From Haematococcus lacustris (lineage: Eukaryota; Chlorophyta; Chlorophyceae; Chlamydomonadales; Haematococcaceae): a DNA stretch of 64,000 nucleotides. A program made the translations under genes and the position numbers. Below, piece by piece: positions 55,560-64,000 of this stretch. The stretch lies in NCBI GenBank assembly GCA_030144725.1, contig JASKMD010000025.1, positions 806,001-870,000 on the forward strand, written 5' to 3'. Position 1 is the first letter of the stretch, and every line of letters begins with the position of its first letter. The notes under the pieces are model-generated. The model was not told where the DNA came from. It did no database searches and saw nothing but the letters and a program-made list of their open reading frames with translations.

Positions 55560-57567
55560 ATGCCAAGCAGCGCCATTACTTCGGACTGCGAGATAGAAGA
55601 GGAAGAGGAAGAGGACTGCGGCGATGCGGAATCAGACATGGCCATCGGGCAATTAAACCTGCTACCACCCATCGACATCGCTACTGCACGTCTAGCAGCA
55701 GCTCGGCTCAATGGTGAGTCCCCGTCCTAAGTGTTGACTTGCGTTGACTGACGACTTGCGTTGACTCCTGACGGTTACGATGTTACGATGTTACGATGCA
55801 GAGGCTGCTCCGAGCAAGGAGACTCCTTTCGCACCAGTAGCAGCAGTCCCAGCACCAGCCCCCGCAGCAGCCCCCGCTCCGACCAGGAGATCTGGACGCC
55901 TATCTGGCAAGGCTGCAGGTAATTGAGTCTCATAGCTGTGGTTTACCAATCTCGCTTCTAAGACTGACACTGTATTGGTTGCGATGCAGGAGAGGATGCA
56001 GAAGAGGATGTTGTGTTACGGGCATTTCTTAAAGCCCCCAAGATTGCTGACTTTGCAACCCGAAGCAAGGCAGCCGCCTCCACCCAAGCAAAAGACAAAA
56101 GTCAGCTAAAGACCAGCTACAAGATGTTTGAGGAAGTGTTGGACAGCAGCAAATACGCAGGTCAGTGCCCCACCGACCAGCGTATCCTACATGCAGTGTC
56201 CTACCTTGCCCAGCCTTGCCCAGCCCCGTGCTTGAAAATGGTTTTTGTATTGCCATACAGATGGTGAGGTAGCTTCTGCACTTGTGCAGAAGGAGGGTGG
56301 TTGGAAGACTGTGGAGAGCGTCACACCGTACCTCGCTGTTGACAAGTCAGCACGACAGAAGCTCAGCAATGCTATAAATGCCCCCCTTGTAGCTGCCGCG
56401 ATGCGCTCCATGCCCCACCTCTCTCCTCCCTTGCTCTCCATTGCTGAGGACTCCGTGGCTACCTCCAGCCTTCCTGCCACTGCGTGTGAGTCGTCTGTTG
56501 CTGCCCGCCCTCTCTGTGCCCCCCCACCAAAGCCATCTGTTCAACCTGGATGGCAAGCTGCTGCAGCAGCTCATGGTTGGCGGCCCGCAACATCAAACGG
56601 AGCCCCCCCCTCCACCCCAGGACCTGGCAGCTGGCCCACGGGCGGGCATGCGGCAGCGACACCGGCTGCGAACGGAGGCCCCCCTCCCACCCCAGGACCT
56701 GGCAGCTGGCCCATGAGCTGGCAGGCGGCAGCGGCACCGGCTGCGTATGGAGGCCCCCCTCCCACCCCAGGACCTGGCAGCTGGCCCATGGGCTGGCAGG
56801 CGGCAGCGGCACCGGCTGCGTACGGAGGCCCCCCTCCCACCCTAGGACCTAGCTGCTGGACAACGGGCGGGCAGGCGGCAGCGGCTCCGGCTGCGTACGG
56901 AGGCCCCCCTCCCACCCCAGGACCTGGCAGCTGGACAACGGGCGGGCATGCGGCAGCGGCACCGGCTGCGTATGGAGGCCCCCCTCCCACCCCAGGACCT
57001 GGCAGCTGGCCCATGGGCTGGCAGGCGGCAGCGGCACCGGCTCCGGCTGCGTACGGAGGCCCCCCTCCCACCCCAGGACCTGGCAGCTGGACCACGGGCG
57101 GGCTAGCAGCAGCGGCACCGGCTGCGTACGGAGGCCCCCCTCCCACCCCAGGACCTGGCAGCTGGACAACGGGCGGGCATGCGGCAGCGGCACCGGCTGC
57201 GTATGGAGGCCCCCCTCCCACCCCAGGACCTGGCAGCTGGCCCATGGGCTGGCAGGCGGCAGCGGCACCGGCTCCGGCTGCGTACGGAGGCCCCCCTCCC
57301 ACCCCAGGACCTGGCAGCTGGACCACGGGCGGGCTAGCAGCAGCGGCACCGGCTGCGTACGGAGGCCCCCCTCCCACCCCAGGACCTGGCAGCTGGCCCG
57401 GTGGTTGGTACCCGGGACATGTGGCATCGTGGGGTCAAGCCCCTCAAGGCGGGAATTGGGCACCTCCCATCGATCCAGGGATAGCCCTCGGCTTTGAAGA
57501 GTTCAGGGCGAGTGAGGCAGCTAGCAAGGCCGCAAAGATGAGGCTATTGGCAGCTTTGATAGGGTAG
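55560..57567 (+). CDS. Four-exon gene inside the TIR element, Pro/Gly repeat protein
   Basis: Exons 55560-55713, 55802-55918, 55990-56160 and 56261-57567 (TAG), GT-AG borders, all phase 1, giving 582 residues from ATG (MPSSAITSDCEIEEEEEEDC). Order: acidic N-terminus; Ala/Pro linker ending PTRRSGRLSGKAAG (basic, nuclear-type); a helical conserved-looking block FLKAPKIADFATRSKAAAS and MFEEVLDSSKYADGEVASAL (about 100-200); then about ten 28-residue repeats with YGGPPPTPGPGSW; and a short C-terminal helix. I know no family; no DDE or other catalytic motif is visible. It could be a DNA-binding or structural protein of the element. Confidence 0.7.
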
Positions 57568-57774
57568 GGCTTGTGCTACATAGGCAGGATAGGGCGTACA
57601 GATAGGGCGTAGGGCGTACACGATAGGGCGGACACAAGTAAGAATGATAGGCTGATACGGCGGACACAAGTAAGAATGGGCTGAAAATGGCAGGTATTTA
57701 CGGGAAAATAAAAATTCTTACTTCCCCCGTAATGTAAAGGGATACCAGGAATCCAAACCTGTGATGCCGTTGCT

Positions 57775-58224
57775 GACATGATGATGCGCTGCAGCAGGCA
57801 CTCTGCTAGGCAGGCTAAAGCCCACAGTGGAGAACCACCTGACACCCCCTCGCAGGCTCAGCCAAGGACCCATACATGGAAGGCTGCTACACACGCTATG
57901 GTGTGCCACAGTAGACACACAGCCAGGCATGTTATTGGCTGTGATGCTGAGCCACCTCGCACCCCCCTGCAGACACAATCAACACACGTGATGGCATACT
58001 GTACTAAGCACATGACCAACCATGCTTCTACCAGTTGTGCTAAGCCACCTGACACCCCCTGCTGTGGCTCTTACACCTCGCCAGACCTGGCGTCCGTAGG
58101 TACATCTGAAAGCTACAAACTCACGGCACCAGCCTGGCACGACCAGCCGCTTGACACAATGACACAGGTTTCATACGCTGATGCGCAGGCCGACAAGAGA
58201 CATGCACCGCAACTGCACCACTAC
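57775..58224 (+). repeat. Diverged ~117-bp repeats (EPPDTP and HDQP units)
   Basis: Three units with CACCTGACACCCCCT spaced 100-120 bp, then one PAWHDQPLDTMTQVSYADAQAD unit that aligns with the repeats at 9965-10593. Directly abuts the CACTCGTAGG-type element at 58225. Confidence 0.65.
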
Positions 58225-58371
58225 CACTCGTAGGAATTAGCAGCCAGGCCCCCAGACCGACTTTGGCCGTTTGGGTTGAAACTTTGCACCCTGGTAGCTT
58301 GTAAATTAAGCAATCCAGCCCAAATAAAATCAGGCCCCAAAAGTCAAAGGCTGGGGCTCAGTGATCCGTGG
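58225..58371 (+). mobile_element. CACTCGTAGG-type element end, locus 3
   Basis: CACTCGTAGGAATTAGCAGC then the shared ~140-bp end, leading into TTCAGTGTG repeats. Same order as at 10594 and 52469. Confidence 0.65.
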
Positions 58372-58748
58372 CGTTTTGTTCAGTGTGTTCAGTGCTAGGG
58401 TTCAGTGTGTTCAGTGCTAGGGTTCAGTGTGTTCAGTGCATGGTTCAATGTGTTCAGTGCTAGGGTTCAGTGTGTTCAGTGCTAGGGTTCAGTGCGTTCA
58501 GTGCATGTGTTCAGTGTGTTCAGTGCATGGTTCAGTGTATTCAGTGCATGGTTCAGTGTGTTTAGTGCTGTGTTCAGTGTGTTCAGTGCATGGTTCAGTG
58601 TATTCAGTGCATGGTTCAGTGTATTCAGTGCATGGTTCAGTGCGTTCAGTGCTAGGGTTCAGTGTGTTCAATGCATGGTTCAGTGCGTTCAGTGCTAGGG
58701 TTTAGTGTGTTTTGTGTATGGTTCAGTGTGTTCAGTGCATGGTTCAGT
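58372..58748. repeat. TTCAGTGTG satellite, left part
   Basis: TTCAGTGTGTTCAGTGCTAGGG-type units that stop at the X LTR; the same unit types resume at 25841. Confidence 0.9.
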
Positions 58749-58949
58749 TGTTACGAGCGCCGGTCGGAGTGCTAGCGAAGCGTCTCGGAAAAGTGATGAC
58801 GCGATTGCGTCATAGTGGTGTCGGAGTGTAATGCCAATGACCGGTGTCAAATGCTGGGTTCGACTCCCAGGCGGACAGCCTTGTGTAAGGCACTGACATC
58901 GCCCTTGTCCGCTGAATTGGCACTACCTCCATACACCAGCTACGTAACA
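58749..58949 (+). repeat. Chromovirus X 5' LTR (201 bp)
   Basis: TGTTACG...CGTAACA, matching 25640-25840. Preceded by TCAGT. Three bases after it a TGGCTTCCAGACC stretch fits a tRNA primer-binding site. Confidence 0.95.
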
Positions 58950-59142
58950 ATCTGGCTTCCAGACCGACGTTGAGAGACTTCTGGCCAGACATCGATATAG
59001 CAACAACGTGTCCTAACCTGATGGCGAACTACGACGTGTTTGACGACGCAGATCTGGAGCTGAACGCGATGGATACTGAGGGTATGTACCATTAGGTCCC
59101 TCTAGTCCCTCTTGTCGCGTTTTGCAAAGTTCGCGTTTAGTA

Positions 59143-60744
59143 ATGCTACCAGTTCCAGCGGAGAAGCGTCTTAGGAAGCGCAGTGAAACTTTGGGTCAAC
59201 ATCAGCGGGTGGAAAGGCCGGGGTCGAGCTCGCAGCCGGTGGCTGCCCAGGAGGTAGTTGCGCGTGAAATGCAACACACACATGCTTTGACCCACCCGAC
59301 CGCTGATGCTGAACGTGTTCGTCATGCAGATGTCCGCCAAGGGCCAGAACCTGTGGGTCCACTGACTCGCAATGTAGGCGAGCTCAGTTTGGAGGAACTC
59401 GAGCAGGAGTTGCGCAGGAGGCGTGCTCGCCATGAGCAGCCCGGCCAGCATGCAGAGGTAGCCGCTGGAGGCAGTGGCATTGCTGGTGGCAACGGTGCTG
59501 TTGGTGGCGGCGGTGTTGCTGGTGGTAGTGGTGGTGTCGGCCAGCCTACAGCTCCAGGTGGCACTACCGGTGGGGTGCTTACCCCCGGTAGTGACCAGGT
59601 TGCGCGTAGTGGCCCAGGGGGCACGGCGAACCACCCTGCACCCGGTGGGCCTGGGGCCACGGGTGGCAGTGGTCCTGGCAGCTCAGGTGGCGGCAGCCAG
59701 GCTGGTGAGGGCCAGGCAGCGGCGGCGGCGGCATCTGGGGCAGGTGGCCCGGGGCCGAGCGCCAATCAGCCCGGCGAGAACCAAGTGAGTGGCTTCAGAG
59801 CAGTTATGCCCAACCCTAATATGTGGCGTATGGATGATGTAGAGAAGGGCAGAAATGTGAAGATGTTCTTGCGTGAGGTGACACGATGGGCAGCTGTTGC
59901 ACGTGTGCCCATGATCGACGCGTTGCAACTACATGTGGCTGATCCTCTCAAAGAAGCTTTGTTTGCCATTGCCGAGCAGGCTAAGGCTGAGCGTCGGCTC
60001 ATGACAGAAGAGGACATGGAAAAGATGTTCTTAGACCTGGTGGGTGCGGATACCATCCAGGTGCAACACACAGCCATGAAGAGGCTGATCAATAGAGAGT
60101 GTGTCCAGGGAGACCAGAGTGTTGCCCAGTACAACGTGGCGTTCAGGCTGCTAGCACAGCAGGTGCAAGCTTTCCCTGCAAGTGCTCTGTGTGAGATGTA
60201 TGTGCAAGGTCTACAGGCTGACCTACGCCGTGAGTGTGCAGTCATGCCGAATGGATTGCCATGGAGCAACCTGAATGATGTGATGATGTATGCGTTGGGC
60301 AGACAGGTCTCCATCCAGGCAGGCGTGAGCAAGGCTCAAGGCATGGTAGCTGTGGCAAGAGGTGCAGGCAGTGGCAGGCCTGACCGGCCCCGTGGTGGGC
60401 GTGTACGTGCCCGTGGTGTGCAGATGCAGGCGGCAAACACCGTTCTGAAGCGGTGGCTTCCGCCGCACCGGCGACATGAGGAGACCGAACTGGACCGGTT
60501 CCTGGAGGCGCACCGTGGGGGCCGTGGGGCTGGCCCATCTCGTGGCGGAGGCCGTGGTGGTGGCCGCGGAGGTGGCCGTGGCTCTGGCCGTGGTGGCGGC
60601 TCAGCTGGGCGTGGTGGTGGTGCAGCATGCCGCACATCAGAGTTGAATGCTAATGGCAAGCGGCCACTGACATGCTACAACTGTGGCGGCACAGGACACC
60701 TGGCACGTGACTGTGCGTCGCCTCGAGGTCAGGGTGCCGCCTAG
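59143..60744 (+). CDS. gag: Chromovirus X Gag
   Basis: ATG at 59143 (MLPVPAEKRLRKRSE); the frame is open from 59122. About 533 residues: a Glu/Arg-rich helix (ELSLEELEQELRRRRARHEQ), long Gly-rich linker, retrotransposon-gag domain (NMWRMDDVEKGRNVKMFLRE ... SVAQYNVAFRLLAQQVQAF), RGG-type repeats and a CCHC knuckle CYNCGGTGHLARDC. Ends at TAG; the protease follows in the same frame. An ATG at 59020 (MANYDVFDDADLELNAMD) followed by a GTATGT might be an upstream spliced first exon. Confidence 0.9.
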   Translation: MLPVPAEKRLRKRSETLGQHQRVERPGSSSQPVAAQEVVAREMQHTHALTHPTADAERVRHADVRQGPEPVGPLTRNVGELSLEELEQELRRRRARHEQPGQHAEVAAGGSGIAGGNGAVGGGGVAGGSGGVGQPTAPGGTTGGVLTPGSDQVARSGPGGTANHPAPGGPGATGGSGPGSSGGGSQAGEGQAAAAAASGAGGPGPSANQPGENQVSGFRAVMPNPNMWRMDDVEKGRNVKMFLREVTRWAAVARVPMIDALQLHVADPLKEALFAIAEQAKAERRLMTEEDMEKMFLDLVGADTIQVQHTAMKRLINRECVQGDQSVAQYNVAFRLLAQQVQAFPASALCEMYVQGLQADLRRECAVMPNGLPWSNLNDVMMYALGRQVSIQAGVSKAQGMVAVARGAGSGRPDRPRGGRVRARGVQMQAANTVLKRWLPPHRRHEETELDRFLEAHRGGRGAGPSRGGGRGGGRGGGRGSGRGGGSAGRGGGAACRTSELNANGKRPLTCYNCGGTGHLARDCASPRGQGAA

Positions 60745-61479
60745 GGAGTTGCCCTGGACTTTGCTGTGCACGCTAGCCAGGGTGATGACAAGCAAGAACA
60801 CGTACCATGTGAGTTGAAGAGGCCAAAGTTGTCTGTTGGGCCAATGCATGGTATGTGTAAGATTCCTGCTTTGTCAAGTGCACAACCTTCCGGTGCTATT
60901 GCAAGCGCCCATGGTGTGGATCTCTCGTTTGTGTATGAAGCCAGCCTAGGAGGCAAGCCGTGCAGAATTATGATGGACACGGGGTCATCCTTTGACCTAA
61001 TCTCTTAGAAGTGGCTAACCAATGTAAGGAAAGTGAACCGGAATGGACAACCCGTAAATTCAATCAAGGTGTCCATTGTCACGACGCAACCAACAGTGGC
61101 TGAGAGCATTGATGGCAAGCTGATACGCATGGCCGAAGAAGCTAGAGGAGAATTGTGCATGCAAGGAGTCAAGACGACGGCCGTGCTTAAGGTTGTGCCT
61201 GGTATGCTGGGGCAGATTGACGTCGTGCTAGGCAAGCCATGGCAAACGATGTATGATGCCAAGCTGCTGGTACGGGAGCAAAGCTGCCATGTTACTACGC
61301 CTGATGGCAAGGCACACACCCTGTATGCCAAGCGGCCGAGACATGCAAATGGCAAGATGCTTGCACAGCTAACAGAGCTGCGCATGGCACCGGAGCTGAT
61401 GAGCGCCCCTCAGGCAGCACGAGCTGTGCGGCATGGTTGCCCTAGTTTGCTGCTGATGGTGCAAAAAGAAGAAGGGTCG
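60745..61479 (+). pseudogene. Chromovirus X protease
   Basis: Same frame as gag after the TAG. Active site IMMDTGSSFDLIS, then an in-frame TAG (61006-61008), then VNSIKVSIVTTQ and the second protease block GQIDVVLGKPW. The frame reaches 61479 exactly at a codon end, where the Y LTR begins; it continues in phase at 22245. Confidence 0.85.
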
Positions 61480-61753
61480 TGTAACGTGCAGTGCACGTTG
61501 TTAGCCGAGAGACCGTCTTGCGTGTTGCGAGGGAAACTGCCATGGAGGAGTTTACAAGCGAACCTCGTGAGAGGGCTAGGGCTTAGAACGGGGCCCCCTG
61601 GAATCGAACCAGTTGTCCTCACAGCAGAGCTGCTAGGCTTTAACCTGCCCTACTCACTCGGTAAAAGTAATGCGCCCACCTGCGCCCGCCATAGGCAGTA
61701 CACCAGGTGTCGCGGGCAAAGGGGAACGGTGTCGCTCAAGGCTCGCCGTTACA
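61480..61753 (-). repeat. Chromovirus Y 3' LTR (274 bp)
   Basis: Matches 21966-22239 by eye. In Y sense it is preceded by a purine run CTTCTGGGGGGGGTGAA (61754-61770), the polypurine tract. GGTCG at 61475-61479 is its target duplication. Confidence 0.92.
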
Positions 61754-61983
61754 TTCACCCCCCCCAGAAGAGGTCCGTTCCGCCCAAGGAGATCCAAGGA
61801 CTCGCAGCCAATACTGCTTATTGGGGCTAGTGTGAACCATGATTGGTTAACACACATGATAGCCAGGAGCATGATAGCTCAGGTGCAAGAATGCAACCAT
61901 CCAGCCAGAAGGCTGCTCACACACACAGCACAACCCATAGCACACCACAGCACCGTAGCAGGAACACCAATCAGGCTGGGTCT

Positions 61984-63120
61984 TCACTTGAGACAGTGGA
62001 TGGCATTGTACTCAGCCAGAAGCTTGTCACAGCCAGTCAGGTTGGCTCGTGGCTCCCAGGTATTGAAGGAGGCATCATAGCCCTCCCACTGGACCAGGAA
62101 CTCTCCAGCCTTTCCTGCACGGACGTATCTGTGGTCAAGCAGACGCTCAACATAGTACACAGGAGTCTCATCCATCCATTCCACAGGAGGAGGCATGATA
62201 CCCACGTCACTGCCAGAGTACTTCTTGAGCAGTGACACATGGAAGACAGGGTGCAGCCTGCTCATGTTGGCAGGCAGAGTGAGTCTGTAGGCATTGGCAT
62301 TGATCTTAGCCTCGACCACGAAGGGTCCCACATAACGTGGCACAAACTTGCGGACCTTGCCTGTCTTAATGCGCAGGTTCCTGGTGCTCAGCAAGACCTG
62401 TGCACCCACCTCAAACTCCACGTCTTTCAGACCAGTGTCAGCATGACGCTTGTACCTGGCCTGAGCATCAGCCATGTGCCGCCTTGCATGGGCAACACCT
62501 TCTTTCCACCATGTGGCAAAGGCATGGGCAGAGGGACAGCGGCCGCCATCAGGCAGGTCACGCAGCCCAGGAGTGACAGGGCTCTGGCCTGTGTTGAGGA
62601 AGAAGGGCGTGGAGTGTATAGACTCCTGCCATGAGTTGTTGACAGCAAACTCAGCCAAGGCAAGGTGATCAGGCCAGTCAGCCTGAGTGGGAGAGATGTA
62701 ATGACGAAGCATTTCCTCAAGTACACGATTGTACCTCTCAGTCTGGCCATCACTCTGTGGCCTGTAGGCAGTAGACATATTAGTCTTCATACCCAGCAGC
62801 TTTTTAACAGCATGCCAGAACTTATTATTAAAGTGTGCACCACGATCGGTGAGTACCTCGGCCGGAAGACCGTGTAACCTGAATACATTGTTAATGAACA
62901 GCCGGGTGAAGGCCATGGCATTCATGGCCTCCTTGCAGGGCACAAAGTGCACCATTTTGCTCAGGCGGTCAACAATGACACAGATGGCATCATAGCCATG
63001 GGTCCCAGTAGGCAGCTTGGTCACAAGGTCCATAGACACATGTTCCCACCGATACCCTGGGACAGTCAGGGGTCTCAACAGACCACCTGGCTTAGAGTTG
63101 GAGGACTTATCGCGTTGACA
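61984..63120 (-). CDS. pol: Chromovirus Y integrase core and chromodomain
   Basis: Open frame from about 63120. DDE integrase with Asp in VSMDLVTKLP, Asp in LTDRGAHFNN and Glu in DGQTERYNR; then PRYVGPFVVEAKI (GPF/Y module) and a C-terminal chromodomain (YYVERLLDHRYVRAG...FLVQWEGYDASFNTWEPRANL). TGA at 61984-61986. Closely similar in layout to X but a distinct family. Confidence 0.92.
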   Translation of the reverse strand, partial: CQRDKSSNSKPGGLLRPLTVPGYRWEHVSMDLVTKLPTGTHGYDAICVIVDRLSKMVHFVPCKEAMNAMAFTRLFINNVFRLHGLPAEVLTDRGAHFNNKFWHAVKKLLGMKTNMSTAYRPQSDGQTERYNRVLEEMLRHYISPTQADWPDHLALAEFAVNNSWQESIHSTPFFLNTGQSPVTPGLRDLPDGGRCPSAHAFATWWKEGVAHARRHMADAQARYKRHADTGLKDVEFEVGAQVLLSTRNLRIKTGKVRKFVPRYVGPFVVEAKINANAYRLTLPANMSRLHPVFHVSLLKKYSGSDVGIMPPPVEWMDETPVYYVERLLDHRYVRAGKAGEFLVQWEGYDASFNTWEPRANLTGCDKLLAEYNAIHCLK

Positions 63121-64000
63121 CGCATCACATAGTCCCTAACATCAGCACGCACAGTGTTCCACCAGAATACACGTGTGACACGCTCGAGGGTTTTGGTCAT
63201 TCCCACATGGCCAGCATAGGCAGCATCATGCATCTCGTGCAGAATGTGCTCACGCAGTTCAGGCACATTGGGGACCACCACTAAGTCCTTACCAGAGATC
63301 CGCCAGAGACCATCGGTGTCCTGGTACATTCCAGAATGATCAGCATTGGCAGCAAACGCAGGGTCCTGCTGGTATCCAAGGTTCAGTTGATCAGAAAGTC
63401 CCATTGGAGCAGCTGGAGCCGCAGGATACTGCGCTGTCTCATCCTGTGTAACAGGGGTCTCAGACCCTATCGGGTCCAACATGGCTTCAACACACGTGGT
63501 ATCTTTCTCAAATTGTGACAGAGCAAGGGGGGATTTCGCACTGATGGCAGCCGGGGCAGCGGCACGAAGGCCAGCCTCACGAGCTCCCCCCCCCTCCAAA
63601 GAAAGCTTGGCCTGCCTCCTGGTGGTGACAGCACACACCGAGGCACTTTCTGGAGAATCGTGCACAATCCGGGACAAAGGGTCTGCAGGGTTGACAGTGC
63701 CGGCAATATGCACAAGACTGTATGAGAACCTGCTCATGAACTCCATCCACCGAGCCTGGCGCCTAGATAGCACTTTCTGGGTAGGCAAAGCAACCAAGGG
63801 TTGGTGATCAGTGAACAGAGTGAATGGCACGCCCTCTAAGTAGCAGCGCCATTCTTTGCATGCTGTGACTAAGGAGAGGAACTCCTGTTCACCAGTTGTG
63901 TAGTTGATCTCAGCAGGTGATAGCTTACGGCTTAGATAAGCCAATGGATAGCCATCCTGCATGAGGACTGCACCCAGTCCCTGAAGGGACGCATCACAGT
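63121..64000 (-). pseudogene. pol: Chromovirus Y RNase H and integrase zinc finger (partial)
   Basis: RNase H part: YTTGEQEFLSLVTACKEWRC, TDHQPLVAL, AGTVNPADPLSR; then a linker and the HHCC start HDAAYAGHVGMTKTLERV. The frame slips close to 63128 just before the expected CDACQRDK-like block, which is readable only in another frame. The reverse transcriptase should lie beyond the window end. Confidence 0.85.

Larger units (their letters stand above)
55178..57744. mobile_element. 2567-bp TIR element of unknown superfamily
   Basis: Perfect 19-bp inverted ends TATCCCTTTACATTACGGG (55178-55196) and its reverse (57726-57744), flanked by CCA on both sides (55175-55177, 57745-57747). It encloses one complete four-exon gene. 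A 3-bp duplication recalls PIF/Harbinger or CACTA, but the end sequence and gene do not identify it. No recognisable transposase. Confidence 0.65.

Overview
The window looks like nuclear DNA from a green alga, most likely of the Chlamydomonadales. The reasons are the GC-rich genes with many short GT-AG introns, the Ala/Gly/Pro-rich proteins, a Dualen/RandI-type LINE, and interstitial TTAGGG arrays. TTAGGG telomeres are known in the Haematococcus/Dunaliella side of that order; this genus-level hint is inference. Almost everything recognisable is mobile DNA or satellite DNA. Two runs of exactly 500 N (18006-18505 and 44765-45264) split the window into three contigs.

Contig 1 (1-18005) holds a minus-strand Tnp2-like (CACTA/EnSpm-type) transposase gene (79-4316) whose introns contain satellite and TTAGGG arrays, a 239-bp CACT-ended MITE (4499-4737), an eight-exon plus-strand gene of unknown function (4820-8455), large satellite fields (8994-11765), an eight-exon minus-strand gene of unknown function (12186-14099), a divergent plus-strand gene carrying the N-terminal zinc-ribbon part of a Tnp2-like transposase (about 14386-16515), and two more tandem arrays up to the gap.

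Contig 2 (18506-44764) starts inside a minus-strand Ty3/gypsy chromovirus ('Y': protease, gag, LTR). It continues with the 3' half of a plus-strand chromovirus ('X': RT, RNase H, integrase, chromodomain, LTR), a CAGTG satellite, and a second Tnp2-like gene (27004-35315). That gene's third exon is split by a 4284-bp fold-back element made of 12-bp repeats, and one of its introns holds 1 kb of telomere-like repeats. An intact 3060-codon Dualen-type LINE follows (35523-44705). It encodes a 2A peptide, a Josephin-like cysteine protease, an APE endonuclease, a reverse transcriptase, a PHD finger, RNase H, a zinc knuckle and a restriction-like endonuclease.

Contig 3 (45265-64000) holds pyrimidine-rich low-complexity DNA, an 18-bp near-palindromic array, a degenerate L1-type LINE carrying a CACT-ended MITE, nested non-LTR insertions including a tRNA-derived SINE, and a 2567-bp TIR element with one four-exon gene. 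It ends with the 5' half of X (LTR, gag, protease), broken by the 3' half of Y (LTR, chromodomain-integrase, RNase H).

The most consequential observation is that X and Y are each split between contigs 2 and 3. X has the same 5-bp target duplication (TCAGT) at 58744-58748 and 25841-25845. Y has the same one (GGTCG) at 61475-61479 and 22240-22244. The X reading frame continues in phase across the removed Y. Contig 2 therefore most likely belongs downstream of contig 3, as one nested X[Y]X locus. Other points of interest are the 2A peptide in a dual-endonuclease LINE, three CACT-ended elements with 2-bp target duplications (two leave an open frame when mentally removed), a 12-bp terminal motif amplified to about 100 copies, in-frame TAG codons at the gag/protease border of both chromoviruses, and a tRNA T-arm-like hairpin in both LTR families.
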